Shown: one piece after another, positions 9,026 through 17,973 of the stretch
How the letters are laid out: every line of letters begins with the position of its first letter
How positions within the stretch are numbered: position 1 is the first letter of the stretch
NCBI GenBank assembly: GCA_021826065.1
Contig: JAKADY010000027.1
Location: forward strand, 1-40,678
DNA from: Pseudomonadota bacterium
GTDB lineage: Bacteria; Pseudomonadota; Gammaproteobacteria; Burkholderiales; Thiobacillaceae
Reading direction: 5' to 3'
Length of the DNA stretch: 40,678 nt
The notes under the pieces: generated by a model
Told to the model about the DNA's origin: nothing
The model's database searches: none
The model's input: only the letters and a program-made list of their open reading frames with translations
Made by a program: the position numbers and the translations under genes

Positions 9026-10083
9026 AAATCGCCATCCTCCCCGGCGACGGCATCGGGCCCGAGATCGTCGCCCAGGCCCTGAAGGTGCTCGACGTGCTCA
9101 GGCGCGACGGGCTACCCATCGAGACCGAGCAGGCCCCTATCGGCGGGGCCGGTTATGACGCGGCGGGCGACCCGTTGCCCGAGGCCACCTTGAGCCTCGC
9201 CCGCGCGGCCGACGCCGTGCTGCTCGGCGCCGTGGGCGGGCCGCAGTACGACAGCCTGGACCGGCCCCTGCGCCCGGAGCGGGGGCTGCTGCGCATCCGC
9301 AAGGAACTCAATCTCTTCGCCAACCTGCGGCCGGCCCTGCTCTACCCGGAGCTGGCCAGCGCCTCCACCTTGAAGCCCGACGTGGTGGCGGGGCTCGATC
9401 TCATGATCGTGCGCGAGTTGACCGGCGACGTCTATTTCGGCCAGCCGCGCGGCATCGAGGTGCGCGATGGCGAGCGGGTCGGCTTCAACACCATGATCTA
9501 CTCGGAGAGCGAGATCCGGCGCGTGGCGCGGGTCGCCTTCGACATCGCCATGAAGCGCGGCAAAAGGCTTTGTTCGGTGGAGAAGGCCAACGTGCTGGAG
9601 TGCTCCGAGCTGTGGCGGGAGGTGGTCATCGAGGTCGCGCGCGACTACCCCGAGGTGGAGCTCTCCCACATGTACGTGGACAACGCCGCCATGCAGCTCG
9701 TGCGCAATCCCAAGCAGTTCGACGTGATCGTCACCGGCAACCTCTTCGGCGACATCCTCTCCGATGAGGCCTCTATGCTCTCCGGCTCCATCGGCATGCT
9801 CCCCTCCGCCTCCCTCGACGCGAACAACAAGGGCCTGTACGAGCCCATCCACGGCAGCGCCCCCGACATCGCCGGGCGCGACCTGGCCAACCCGCTCGCC
9901 ACCATCCTGTCGCTGGCGATGATGTTCAAATACACCTTCAACGACCCGGCCACGGCCGACCGCATCGAAAACGCGGTGAAGACGGTCATTGCGCAGGGTT
10001 ATCGCACCGGCGACATCTGGACCGAGGGCTGCCGGCGAGTGTCCTGCAGCCAGATGGGCGACGCCGTGGTGGCGGCGATGTAG
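9022..10083 (+). CDS. leuB: 3-isopropylmalate dehydrogenase
   Basis: It oxidatively decarboxylates 3-isopropylmalate with NAD+ in leucine synthesis. The N-terminus [16 protein letters not shown], the substrate loop [21 protein letters not shown] and the metal/coenzyme signature [19 protein letters not shown] are all present. Length is 353 residues, typical. ATG 9022 overlaps the stop of the HepT-like gene; no independent Shine-Dalgarno is evident, so expression may depend on translation of the toxin-antitoxin pair. asd follows after 27 bases. Confidence 0.97.
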   Translation: MKIAILPGDGIGPEIVAQALKVLDVLRRDGLPIETEQAPIGGAGYDAAGDPLPEATLSLARAADAVLLGAVGGPQYDSLDRPLRPERGLLRIRKELNLFANLRPALLYPELASASTLKPDVVAGLDLMIVRELTGDVYFGQPRGIEVRDGERVGFNTMIYSESEIRRVARVAFDIAMKRGKRLCSVEKANVLECSELWREVVIEVARDYPEVELSHMYVDNAAMQLVRNPKQFDVIVTGNLFGDILSDEASMLSGSIGMLPSASLDANNKGLYEPIHGSAPDIAGRDLANPLATILSLAMMFKYTFNDPATADRIENAVKTVIAQGYRTGDIWTEGCRRVSCSQMGDAVVAAM

Positions 10084-10110
10084 GGCTTTTGATCCAAGCG
10101 GGAAACGACC

Positions 10111-11223
10111 ATGAAGAGAGTAGGACTGATCGGCTGGCGCGGCATGGTGGGCTCGGTGCTCATGGGCCGCATGCGCGAGGAGCGGGACTTCGACCTGATC
10201 GACCCGGTCTTTTTCACCACCTCCAACCCCGGCGGCAAGGGGCCGGACATCGGCCGCGAGGTGCCGCCGCTCAAGGACGCCATGTCCATTGAAGAGCTCA
10301 AGGCAATGGAGGTGATCATCACCTGCCAGGGCGGCGACTACACCAAGGATGTCTACCCACGTCTGCGCCAGGCGGGCTGGAAGGGCTACTGGATCGATGC
10401 CGCCTCGACCCTGCGCATGCAGGACGAGGCCATCATCATCCTCGACCCGGTCAACCTGAACGTGATCAAGGATGGGCTGGCGCGCGGGGTGAAGACCTAT
10501 GTCGGCGGCAACTGCACGGTGTCGCTGATGCTGATGGCCATCGGCGGGCTGTTCGAGGCGGGGCTCATCGAGTGGGTGAGCCCCATGACCTACCAGGCCG
10601 CCTCGGGGGCAGGGGCCCGCAACATGCGCGAGCTTCTGCAGCAAATGGGGGCCATCCACGCCGAGGTGCGCGAGCTCCTCGACGACCCGGCCAGCGCGAT
10701 CCTCGAGATCGACCGCAAGGTCACCGAGTTCCTGCGCTCCGACCGCTTCCCGCTCGATGCCTGGCCGGTACCGCTGGCGGCGAGTCTCATCCCCTGGATC
10801 GACGTACAGCTGGAGTCGGGGCAGTCCAAGGAGGAATGGAAGGCACAGGTCGAGGCGAACAAGATCCTGGGACGCTCCAGCAATCCCATCCCCATCGACG
10901 GCCTGTGTGTGCGGGTGGGCGCGATGCGCTGCCACAGCCAGGCGCTGACCATCAAGCTCACCCGTGATGTGCCGCTCGCTGACATCCACGGCCTCATCGC
11001 CAGCCACAATGCCTGGGTCAAGGTGGTGCCCAACGATCGCGAGATCACCATGCGCGAACTGACCCCGGCGGCGGTCACCGGCACGCTCACGGTGCCGGTC
11101 GGCCGCATGCGCAAGCTCAACATGGGGCCGCAGTATCTGTCCGCCTTCACCGTCGGCGACCAGCTCCTGTGGGGGGCGGCCGAGCCGCTGCGGCGCATGC
11201 TGCGCATCCTGCTGGAGGCCTGA
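10111..11223 (+). CDS. asd: Aspartate-semialdehyde dehydrogenase
   Basis: It reduces aspartyl phosphate to aspartate semialdehyde for lysine, threonine, methionine and diaminopimelate synthesis. The coenzyme motif [10 protein letters not shown] opens the protein. The catalytic Cys135 is in [12 protein letters not shown], the same number as in the E. coli-type enzyme, and [11 protein letters not shown] carries the conserved histidine. Length is 370 residues, of the gammaproteobacterial-type subgroup. It lies 27 bases after leuB. A GGAGG at its extreme 3' end (11214-11218) probably serves the next gene. Confidence 0.97.
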   Translation: MKRVGLIGWRGMVGSVLMGRMREERDFDLIDPVFFTTSNPGGKGPDIGREVPPLKDAMSIEELKAMEVIITCQGGDYTKDVYPRLRQAGWKGYWIDAASTLRMQDEAIIILDPVNLNVIKDGLARGVKTYVGGNCTVSLMLMAIGGLFEAGLIEWVSPMTYQAASGAGARNMRELLQQMGAIHAEVRELLDDPASAILEIDRKVTEFLRSDRFPLDAWPVPLAASLIPWIDVQLESGQSKEEWKAQVEANKILGRSSNPIPIDGLCVRVGAMRCHSQALTIKLTRDVPLADIHGLIASHNAWVKVVPNDREITMRELTPAAVTGTLTVPVGRMRKLNMGPQYLSAFTVGDQLLWGAAEPLRRMLRILLEA

Positions 11224-11237
11224 GTCTGGGCATCGCC

Positions 11238-12194
11238 TTGCGCCGACGTGTCGCCATCGTCGGGGCGGATAGCCCCGTCGGGGAGGCCCTCCTGCAGGCG
11301 CTCCAGGACATGGCCCGGCCGCCCGAGGCCATCGTGCCGGTCAGCCTGGGCGAGGCGGAGGGCTACGTGACCTGGCTGGGCGAGGACCTCCCTTGCCAGA
11401 CACCTGATCGGGTGGACTGGTCCGCGGTCGACGCGGTGGTGGTCGCCACCCAGGCGGCCGCCGCGGCCCGCTTGCTGGAGGGGCTGCCGACGCCGCATGG
11501 GCCCGTCGTGGCGGTTGCTGGTCTGCTGCCGCAAACGCCTGGTGTGCCGCTGATTGCCGTCGACGACGCCGCCACCGCCGCCCTGCTCAGGGTCCTGCAG
11601 CCCCTGCTCGCGGGTCAGCCGCCGATGTGGCTTGCCGGTTTCATCGGGCTGCCGGTCGCCGCCCACGGTCAGGAAGGCATCGAGGAGCTGTCGCGGCAGT
11701 CCCGTGCCCTGTTCGCGCTGGAGGCGGCCGAGGCGGAGAGCTTTCCAGTACAGATCGCCTACAACCTGCTGCCGCAGGTGGGTGACATCGGTCCGGGCGG
11801 CAGTTCCGCCTTCGAATCTCGCCTGATCGCAAGGCTGCGGCAGGCCTTCGGCAGCGCGACCCCATTGCAGTTCACCGCCGCCTGGCTGCCCACCTTCCAT
11901 GGCGCCGTCGTCGATCTGCATGGCTGTTGCGCATCGGTGCTGGACCTTGCGGAGGCCAAGGCCCGCATCCAGCGCGTACCGGGCATCCTGCTCATGGATG
12001 CCGAATACCCGGGCGGCGCGCCCACGCCGGCCACCGACGCGGTCGACAGCACCGATGTGGCCCTGGGCCGCCTGCGTCTGATCCCGCAGGACGGCCGCTG
12101 CTTCTCGCTGTGGCTGACCTTCGACTACAGCCGCCTGCAGGCACACCAGCTGTGCGAAGGCCTGGAAAAAACGATTGAATCCGGCCTGAATTAA
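11238..12194 (+). CDS. usg: USG-1-type aspartate-semialdehyde dehydrogenase homologue
   Basis: A paralogue of Asd with the Rossmann start RRRVAIVGADSPVGEALLQAL and the late-domain pattern AWLPTFHGAVVDLHG. Where the true enzyme has its catalytic cysteine, this protein reads VAVAGLLPQTPGVP, with no Cys, so it is unlikely to be an active dehydrogenase. The position directly behind asd and before fimV fits Usg of Pseudomonas-type loci. The start is uncertain: TTG 11238 is the nearest standard codon, while the GGAGG at 11214-11218 is ideally spaced for CTG 11226. An ATG in frame at 11169 lies deep inside asd. Confidence 0.75.
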   Translation: MRRRVAIVGADSPVGEALLQALQDMARPPEAIVPVSLGEAEGYVTWLGEDLPCQTPDRVDWSAVDAVVVATQAAAAARLLEGLPTPHGPVVAVAGLLPQTPGVPLIAVDDAATAALLRVLQPLLAGQPPMWLAGFIGLPVAAHGQEGIEELSRQSRALFALEAAEAESFPVQIAYNLLPQVGDIGPGGSSAFESRLIARLRQAFGSATPLQFTAAWLPTFHGAVVDLHGCCASVLDLAEAKARIQRVPGILLMDAEYPGGAPTPATDAVDSTDVALGRLRLIPQDGRCFSLWLTFDYSRLQAHQLCEGLEKTIESGLN

Positions 12195-12314
12195 AGATAC
12201 TTTTGCGAACGTCGTTAAATACGGTGCCTAAACCCGTGCAGGCACATGAAAAAAGCCTGGTTCGACCGGGGCATCCGGCAATCACTCGCGATAACTTGAG
12301 CGTAGGGCGGAGCG

Positions 12315-14930
12315 ATGCATAAACACCTGCAAATCAGTGGCTTGGTCAGTGCTCTCATGCTGGCCTGGGGGGTCGAGGCGGCCGGTCTGGGGCGGCTGAC
12401 CGTGCAATCCGCGCTGGGGCAGCCGCTGCGAGCGGAGATCGAACTGGTGGCCGTCCAGCGCGACGAGATCGGCAGCCTCAGCGCACGTCTGGCCAGCGCC
12501 GAGGCCTTCCGCCAGGCGCGCATGGAACGGGCCGAGGCCCTGTCCGCTCTGCGCTTTGAGGTCGATCAGCGCCCCAACGGCCAGCCCGTCATCAAGATCA
12601 CCTCCGCCGCGCCGATCAACGACCCCTTTCTCGACCTCCTGGTCGAGCTGAACTGGAACACCGGTCGCCTGATCCGGGAATACACCCTGTTGCTCGATCC
12701 GCCTGCGGATGCGCGCCCCAAGGCCGAGGCGAGCCCGACCCCCGCGGTCGTCGCCCCCCGTGCGGAGCGTCCGACCCAGACCCAGGCCACCGCGCCGGCC
12801 GCCACCGAGGCGGCACCCGCCAAGCCGGCGGCACCGGCACGCTACGGCCCGGTCAAGGCCGGCGAGACCCTGCACGCGATCGCCGCCAAGACCCGGCCGA
12901 CCGACGTGACCCTCGAGCAGATGATGGTCGGCATCTACCACCAAAACCGCGCCGCCTTCCAGGGCAACAACATGAACCGCCTGAAGAAGGGCGCCGTGCT
13001 CAACCTGCAGGACCGGGATACCGCCATGCGCGTCGATCCGGCGCGGGCCAGCCGGGAGGTGCGTGCGCACGCCAGCGACTGGATCGCCTACCGGCGGCGT
13101 CTGGCCGAGGCCGTGGCCACGGCGCCTGCTGGCGTAGTGCCTGAGGCCGGTGCCGGCCGTGTGACCCCGGCACCGGAGCGGCGCGAACCCGCACCTGCCG
13201 CACCGGCCGAGGACGTCCTGAGGCTGTCCAAGGGCGAGCCCGGCACGGCCAAGGCCCTGGAGCGTATCCAATCGCTCGAGGAGGAGCTGGCCGCCAAGGG
13301 ACGTGCATTGCAGGAGGCCCAGGAACGGGTGGCCGAGCTCGAACGCACGGTCAAGGACATGCAGCGCCTGCTGGAGCTCAAGGCGACTGAGGCCGCCAAA
13401 CCGGCGCCGACCGAGGAGGCGCCTGCACCCGCAGCGGCGAAACCGGAGGCGGCCACCCCGGCCCCGGCGCCCGCGCCCAAGGCGACACCGCCATCCGCCG
13501 TCAGTGCGCCGTTACCGACGCCTGAACCCGAGAGCAGCTGGCTGTCCACCTTCATCAGCAACCCGCTCTACATCGGCGGGCTCGTGGCCGCCGTGCTGTT
13601 GTCCTTCCTGCTATGGATGATGATGGTCGGCACCCGCCGCCGCAAGGGTCTGACCAACTTCGAAGACAGCATCATGACCGGCGGCGAGTTCAAGAAAGAG
13701 GCCGTCTTCACCGCGGGCACGGGCGCGGCCGGGGCCCCCACCGGCGGCAGCGCCCTGATGACCGACTTCAGCCGTCTGGGCCTGGGGGCCATCGACGCCC
13801 ATGAGGTCGACCCCATCGCCGAGGCGGAGGTCTATATGGCCTACGGCCGCGACAGCCAGGCCGAGGAGATCCTCAAGGAGGCCCTGTCCAAGGATCCGAA
13901 CCGCCATGAGATCACGCTCAAGCTGCTGGAGATCTATGCCGCACGCAAGGACACCGTCGCCTTCGAAGCCCAGGCGAGCGAGCTCTATGCCAGCCTGGGT
14001 GGGCAGCCGACCGAGGTATGGATCAAGGCGGCCGAGATGGGCCGCAGCATCGATCCGGACAACCCCTTGTACCGCGTCACCCCGGCGACTGTCACACCGG
14101 GCGTTGCAGCCGTCGCCGCCGCAGCCACGGCTGCCACCGCAGCCGCGGCCACCGCGGCAGTGGCGGAGCCGGCCCCGGAGCCCGAGCCGCTCGAGTTCGC
14201 CGCCCGCACCGAGCCTGCCGCATCGCCGCAGCAGGCTCCTGAACAACTGACCCCCGTCGCGGAGGCGAGCACCGCGCTGGATTTTGACCTCGGCCCGGCG
14301 GGCGATACGGGTGCGGCGGCGGAGCCGGAGCTCGCCGACCTGTTCATCCCCGAGCGCGAGCCGTCGGCGCAGGCGGCGGCCGCTGCAGCCACGACCCTGG
14401 CGTCCCTGGAGGCCAGCGAGACAACGTCGCTCGATTTCGATCTGGAGCCGCCGCCGGCCGAGCAGGCCAGTGCCCCCGACCTGTCGGACCTCACGGTCGC
14501 CGAGGTCGAGGAATTGGAGCTGCCCGCGGCCGCGCCGGCCGAATCCCCGATCAGCCAGGAAGCGCTGTCGCTCGAAAGGCCAGCCGGCCCCTCGCCGGTA
14601 GAGGCCGACCTGGGTGTGCCGGAGATGGACCTCTCCGGGATCGATCTCGAACTCAAGGAGGACCTCGCGCCTGAGGTCCCGCCCGCGGTAGAGACGGCCC
14701 TGGCCGGATCCGGGCTCGATAGCCCCGTCAGCGCCGAGGCGGTGGCCGAGGCGCCGACCGAGATCGACCCCGAGGTCTGGGAGGAGACCAACACCAAGCT
14801 CGACCTGGCGCGTGCCTACCTCGAGATGGGGGACCAGGAGGGGGCGCGCGAGATCCTGCAGGAGGTCCTGGCCGACGGTGACAGCCGTCAAAAGGACGAG
14901 GCCCGCAAGCTCCTGGGTGAGGCCGCCTGA
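12315..14930 (+). CDS. fimV: FimV-family polar hub protein with LysM domain
   Basis: An 871-residue inner-membrane protein linked in Pseudomonas to type IV pilus function and polar organisation. Order of parts: signal peptide (about 1-22); conserved FimV N-domain (GLGRLTVQSALGQPLRAEIEL); Ala/Pro linker; LysM-like peptidoglycan-binding domain (about 176-230, from VKAGETLHAIA); coiled coil (about 315-365); Pro/Ala-rich stretch; one membrane helix (about 419-437) followed by GTRRRK; a TPR-like segment near 500-590; a long acidic Ala-rich region; and the C-terminal TPR-like FimV motif NTKLDLARAYLEMGDQEGA. It is preceded by a 120-base AT-richer leader. Family is secure; the exact polar role here is inferred. 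Confidence 0.93.
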   Translation: MHKHLQISGLVSALMLAWGVEAAGLGRLTVQSALGQPLRAEIELVAVQRDEIGSLSARLASAEAFRQARMERAEALSALRFEVDQRPNGQPVIKITSAAPINDPFLDLLVELNWNTGRLIREYTLLLDPPADARPKAEASPTPAVVAPRAERPTQTQATAPAATEAAPAKPAAPARYGPVKAGETLHAIAAKTRPTDVTLEQMMVGIYHQNRAAFQGNNMNRLKKGAVLNLQDRDTAMRVDPARASREVRAHASDWIAYRRRLAEAVATAPAGVVPEAGAGRVTPAPERREPAPAAPAEDVLRLSKGEPGTAKALERIQSLEEELAAKGRALQEAQERVAELERTVKDMQRLLELKATEAAKPAPTEEAPAPAAAKPEAATPAPAPAPKATPPSAVSAPLPTPEPESSWLSTFISNPLYIGGLVAAVLLSFLLWMMMVGTRRRKGLTNFEDSIMTGGEFKKEAVFTAGTGAAGAPTGGSALMTDFSRLGLGAIDAHEVDPIAEAEVYMAYGRDSQAEEILKEALSKDPNRHEITLKLLEIYAARKDTVAFEAQASELYASLGGQPTEVWIKAAEMGRSIDPDNPLYRVTPATVTPGVAAVAAAATAATAAAATAAVAEPAPEPEPLEFAARTEPAASPQQAPEQLTPVAEASTALDFDLGPAGDTGAAAEPELADLFIPEREPSAQAAAAAATTLASLEASETTSLDFDLEPPPAEQASAPDLSDLTVAEVEELELPAAAPAESPISQEALSLERPAGPSPVEADLGVPEMDLSGIDLELKEDLAPEVPPAVETALAGSGLDSPVSAEAVAEAPTEIDPEVWEETNTKLDLARAYLEMGDQEGAREILQEVLADGDSRQKDEARKLLGEAA

Positions 14931-14991
14931 TCCAGTTTCGGACATGGGCCCCGCTGTGGACGGCGGGGCTTCATACCCGTCCTTGCCTTCG

Positions 14992-15032
14992 CCTTGCGGG
15001 GCCACTGACGCTGAGACGCCCACCCCGCAAGG
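14992..15032. other. Perfect inverted repeat in the fimV-CbiQ leader
   Basis: CCTTGCGGGG (14992-15001) and CCCCGCAAGG (15023-15032) form a perfect 10-bp stem around a 21-base loop. A second, smaller hairpin (GCCCCGC 14948-14954 with GCGGGGC 14963-14969) lies just upstream. Neither has a T-run. Together they fill most of the 166 bases between fimV and the chosen start of the CbiQ-like gene, so a structured leader is possible. I recognise no known riboswitch in it. Confidence 0.5.
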
Positions 15033-15096
15033 GCATGACACTGGGCCCGCGCCAAACCGACCTACTCCCCTGCGTCGAGGCCCAGCAGGCGGCCTC

Positions 15097-15696
15097 GTGC
15101 TGCACCCCGGCACACGCATCCTCATCTACGCCTTGGCGGCGGTGGCGCTGCCGGCGCTGAACGCGATGCAGCTCGCGCTGCTCGCCTGCGCCGCGGCGCT
15201 GACCATCATCGGACGGCATCGGGAGGTCTGGCGGCTGTTCCGGCGCACACGCTGGCTCCTCCTGCTGCTGGTCCTGACCTATGCCTACAGCCTGCCGGGT
15301 GAGGCCGTCTGGTCGCAGGCGGGCGCCCTATCGCCCTCGCAGGAGGGGCTCGCCGAGGGCCTGCTCCAGTCCGCTCGGCTGGGCGTGTTGCTCCTGCTGT
15401 TGGACGCCCTGGTCCTACGCATGCCGACTGCCGCCCTGCTGAGCGGCATCCATCTGGTTCTTGCCCCCTTTGCCGTGTGCGGGCTGGATCGGGCACGTGC
15501 CACGGTCCGCCTGGCCCTCACCCTCGAGGTCATGACCCGTCCGCCGGCCTGGAGTGGCGTGCATGAGATCATCGCCGGTCGCCTGCCAGAGGGCCCGCTG
15601 CCCGACCGCTACACCCTCACCCGACAGCCCTTTGGCCGGTGGGATTGGGTCGTCCTCACCCTGATGCTGCTGGGCATCCCGTGGCTGTACGCATAG
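15097..15696 (+). CDS. CbiQ/EcfT-like integral membrane protein
   Basis: About 199 residues, strongly hydrophobic, with some five membrane segments, such as ILIYALAAVALPALNAMQLA, WLLLLLVLTYAYSL and ARLGVLLLLLDALVLRM. The arrangement HPGTRILIYALAAVALPAL followed by a basic cytoplasmic stretch (GRHREVWRLFRRTRW) resembles T-components of energy-coupling-factor importers. No ATPase or substrate-binding subunit is encoded nearby, and the usual Ala-Arg-Gly coupling motifs are not obvious, so the transport role is unproven. GTG 15097 with an AGGCGG upstream is preferred; ATG 14944 in frame would add a Pro-rich segment with no membrane character. Its 3' end overlaps truA by 16 bases. Confidence 0.55.
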   Translation: MLHPGTRILIYALAAVALPALNAMQLALLACAAALTIIGRHREVWRLFRRTRWLLLLLVLTYAYSLPGEAVWSQAGALSPSQEGLAEGLLQSARLGVLLLLLDALVLRMPTAALLSGIHLVLAPFAVCGLDRARATVRLALTLEVMTRPPAWSGVHEIIAGRLPEGPLPDRYTLTRQPFGRWDWVVLTLMLLGIPWLYA

Positions 15697-16472
15697 CGCT
15701 GGGTCTCGAATACGACGGCAGCGCCTTCTGCGGCTGGCAGACCCAGCCCGGTGGCTGCGCGGTGCAGGACGCCCTGGAGGCGGCGCTCGCGCGCGTGCAC
15801 GCGGCCCCAGTCAGTACCATCGTGGCCGGACGCACCGATGCCGGGGTGCACGCACTGGCCCAGGTGGTGCATTTCGACGCGGTCCACGCACGCCCCCTGG
15901 AGGCCTGGGTGCGGGGTGTCAACGCTGCCCTGCCGGACAGCATGGCCGTGCTGTGGGCGCGTGAGGTGCCGCCGGATTTCCATGCACGAACCCGTGCCCT
16001 CGAACGCACCTACCACTACGTCCTGCTCAATCACCGGGTGCGGCCGGCGCTGATGGCCGGGCGGGTCGGCTGGATGCACCAGTCATTGGACGTCGCGCGT
16101 ATGCAGGAGGCCGCCGGGTATCTGGTCGGCAGGCACGATTTCTCGGCCTTTCGCGCCGCCGAGTGTCAGGCACACTCCCCCGTGCGCGACCTGCGGCGGG
16201 TGTCGGTGAGCCGGCGCGGCGACCTGATCGTGTTCGAGTTCAGCGCCAACGCCTTTCTGCACCATCAGGTCCGCAACATGGTCGGTGCCCTGGTCTGGGT
16301 GGGGCTGGGGCGCCGTCCCGCCGACTGGGTGGGGGAGGTGCTGGCGAGCCGCGACCGTCGTCTCGCGGCCGCTACCTTCGCCCCGGATGGCCTTTATCTC
16401 ACGGGGGTGCGCTACGATCCGGCCTGGGGCCTGCCGACGGAGCACAGGCGGTCGTCCTGGTTTATGGCATGA
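15681..16472 (+). CDS. truA: tRNA pseudouridine(38-40) synthase
   Basis: It isomerises uridines 38-40 in the anticodon arm of tRNAs. Family hallmarks are RIALGLEYDGSAFCGWQTQ at the start, the catalytic Asp53 in AGRTDAGVHALAQVVHF, and NAFLHHQVRNMVGAL late in the protein. Length is 263 residues, typical. GTG 15681 gives MAVRIALG; it lies inside the 3' end of the CbiQ-like gene, implying coupling. In many relatives trpF and trpB follow truA; here der follows after 100 bases. Confidence 0.95.
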   Translation: MAVRIALGLEYDGSAFCGWQTQPGGCAVQDALEAALARVHAAPVSTIVAGRTDAGVHALAQVVHFDAVHARPLEAWVRGVNAALPDSMAVLWAREVPPDFHARTRALERTYHYVLLNHRVRPALMAGRVGWMHQSLDVARMQEAAGYLVGRHDFSAFRAAECQAHSPVRDLRRVSVSRRGDLIVFEFSANAFLHHQVRNMVGALVWVGLGRRPADWVGEVLASRDRRLAAATFAPDGLYLTGVRYDPAWGLPTEHRRSSWFMA

Positions 16473-16572
16473 TAGGCAGCAAAGGCCAACGTGACTGATC
16501 CGGTTGCGCCCAGAGCAGATCTCGTCAGCCACCAGCGCGCCCTGGCCGGCACATTTCAGTTTCAACAGATCC

Positions 16573-17970
16573 ATGCTACCGACGATCGTCCTGGTCGGCC
16601 GGCCCAATGTGGGCAAGTCGACCCTCTTCAACCGTCTGACCAAGACGCGCGACGCCCTGGTGCACGACCAGCCGGGGCTCACGCGCGACCGTCATTACGG
16701 TCACGGACGCGTGGGTGACAAGCCCTATCTGGTGGTGGATACGGGCGGTTTCGAACCGGTGGCCGACAGCGGCATCCTGGCCGAGATGGCGAAGCAGACC
16801 CTGCAGGCGGTGGACGAGGCCGATGCCATCGTCTTTCTCGTCGACGCTCGCGCGGGGCTCACGCCGCAGGACAAGCTGATCGCCGAGCGCCTGCGCCGCT
16901 GCGGCCGGCCCGTGTATCTGGCGGTGAACAAGACCGAGGGCATGCCGGAGGACACGGCGGTGGCCGAGTTCCACGAGCTCGGCCTGGGCGCGCCCCATGC
17001 CATCTCCGGGGCCCACGGCGAGGGGGTGCGCGAGCTCATGGACCTGATCCTGCAGGGCTTCCCCGCGGTCGAAGCGCCCCCCGCCGAGGACGAGCACCCG
17101 CGCATCGCCATCGTCGGCCGGCCCAACGTGGGCAAATCCACCCTGGTCAACACCCTGGTCGGCGAGGAGCGGGTGATCGCCTTCGATCAACCCGGCACCA
17201 CGCGCGATGCCATCCACGTCGACTTCGAGCGGGCAGGGCGCAAGTACACCCTGATCGACACCGCCGGCGTGCGGCGCAAAGGGCGGGTGTTCGAGGCGGT
17301 GGAGAAGTTCTCCGTCATCAAGACCCTGCAGGCCATCGAGGAGGCCAACGTGGTGGTCCTGGTGCTGGATGCGCGTCAGGACATCGTCGATCAGGATGCG
17401 CACCTGGCCGGCTTCATCCTGGAGGCGGGCCGCGCCCTGGTCGTGGCGGTGAACAAATGGGACGACCTGGATGCCTACCGGCGCGAGCAGGTCAAGCGCG
17501 AGCTCGCCCGGCGTCTGACCTTCCTGTCCTTTGCCCGTTTCCACTTCATCTCGGCCCTGCATGGCAGCGGTGTGGGGGATCTGCTCAAATCGGTGGACGA
17601 GGCCTATGCCGCGGCCATGGTCAAGTTGCCCACGCCCAAGCTCACCAAGGTCCTGCACGAGGCGGTCGCGCACCACCCGCCGCACAAGTCGGGGCTGTTC
17701 CGCCCCAAGCCCAAATATGCCCATCAGGGCGGCCAGAACCCGCCGGTGATCGTCATCCACGGCAACCACCTGGAGGGGCTCACCAACGACTACCGGCGTT
17801 ATCTGGAAAACACCTTCCGCGCCGCCTTCAACCTGCAGGGCACGCCGCTGCGGGTGGAGTTGAAGGCGAATGTGAATCCCTATGAGGAACGCAAGCCCAA
17901 GCCGCTGACCCAGCGCCAGGCCAACAAGGCGCGCCGTGAGCGGCGCCGGCGCCGGCAGATCTTCGGCTGA
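16573..17970 (+). CDS. der: Ribosome biogenesis GTPase Der (EngA)
   Basis: A tandem two-domain GTPase acting in 50S subunit maturation. The first G1 motif GRPNVGKST is at residues 9-17, the second identical motif is near residue 181, and the C-terminal KH-like domain (from about 350) ends in a very basic tail, [14 protein letters not shown]. Length is 465 residues, as expected. ATG 16573 ([12 protein letters not shown]) matches the family start; upstream in-frame TTG 16504 is less likely. The frequent partner bamB is not upstream here, and hfq, its usual neighbour, is 2.9 kb downstream. The gene converges on the PhoD-type gene with only three bases between stops. Confidence 0.97.
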   Translation: MLPTIVLVGRPNVGKSTLFNRLTKTRDALVHDQPGLTRDRHYGHGRVGDKPYLVVDTGGFEPVADSGILAEMAKQTLQAVDEADAIVFLVDARAGLTPQDKLIAERLRRCGRPVYLAVNKTEGMPEDTAVAEFHELGLGAPHAISGAHGEGVRELMDLILQGFPAVEAPPAEDEHPRIAIVGRPNVGKSTLVNTLVGEERVIAFDQPGTTRDAIHVDFERAGRKYTLIDTAGVRRKGRVFEAVEKFSVIKTLQAIEEANVVVLVLDARQDIVDQDAHLAGFILEAGRALVVAVNKWDDLDAYRREQVKRELARRLTFLSFARFHFISALHGSGVGDLLKSVDEAYAAAMVKLPTPKLTKVLHEAVAHHPPHKSGLFRPKPKYAHQGGQNPPVIVIHGNHLEGLTNDYRRYLENTFRAAFNLQGTPLRVELKANVNPYEERKPKPLTQRQANKARRERRRRRQIFG

Positions 17971-17973
17971 GGG

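Noticed and set aside
9112-11007. 631-codon minus-strand open frame across leuB and asd
   Set aside because: Composition is that of an antisense shadow and two certain genes occupy the plus strand.
12224-12245. GTGCCT/AGGCAC hairpin before fimV as a terminator of usg
   Set aside because: Only six base pairs and followed by an A-run, not a T-run, on the coding strand.
13611-15125. 504-codon minus-strand open frame in the acidic part of fimV
   Set aside because: Arg/Gly/Leu-rich complement of an Ala/Glu-rich coding region; no family motif.
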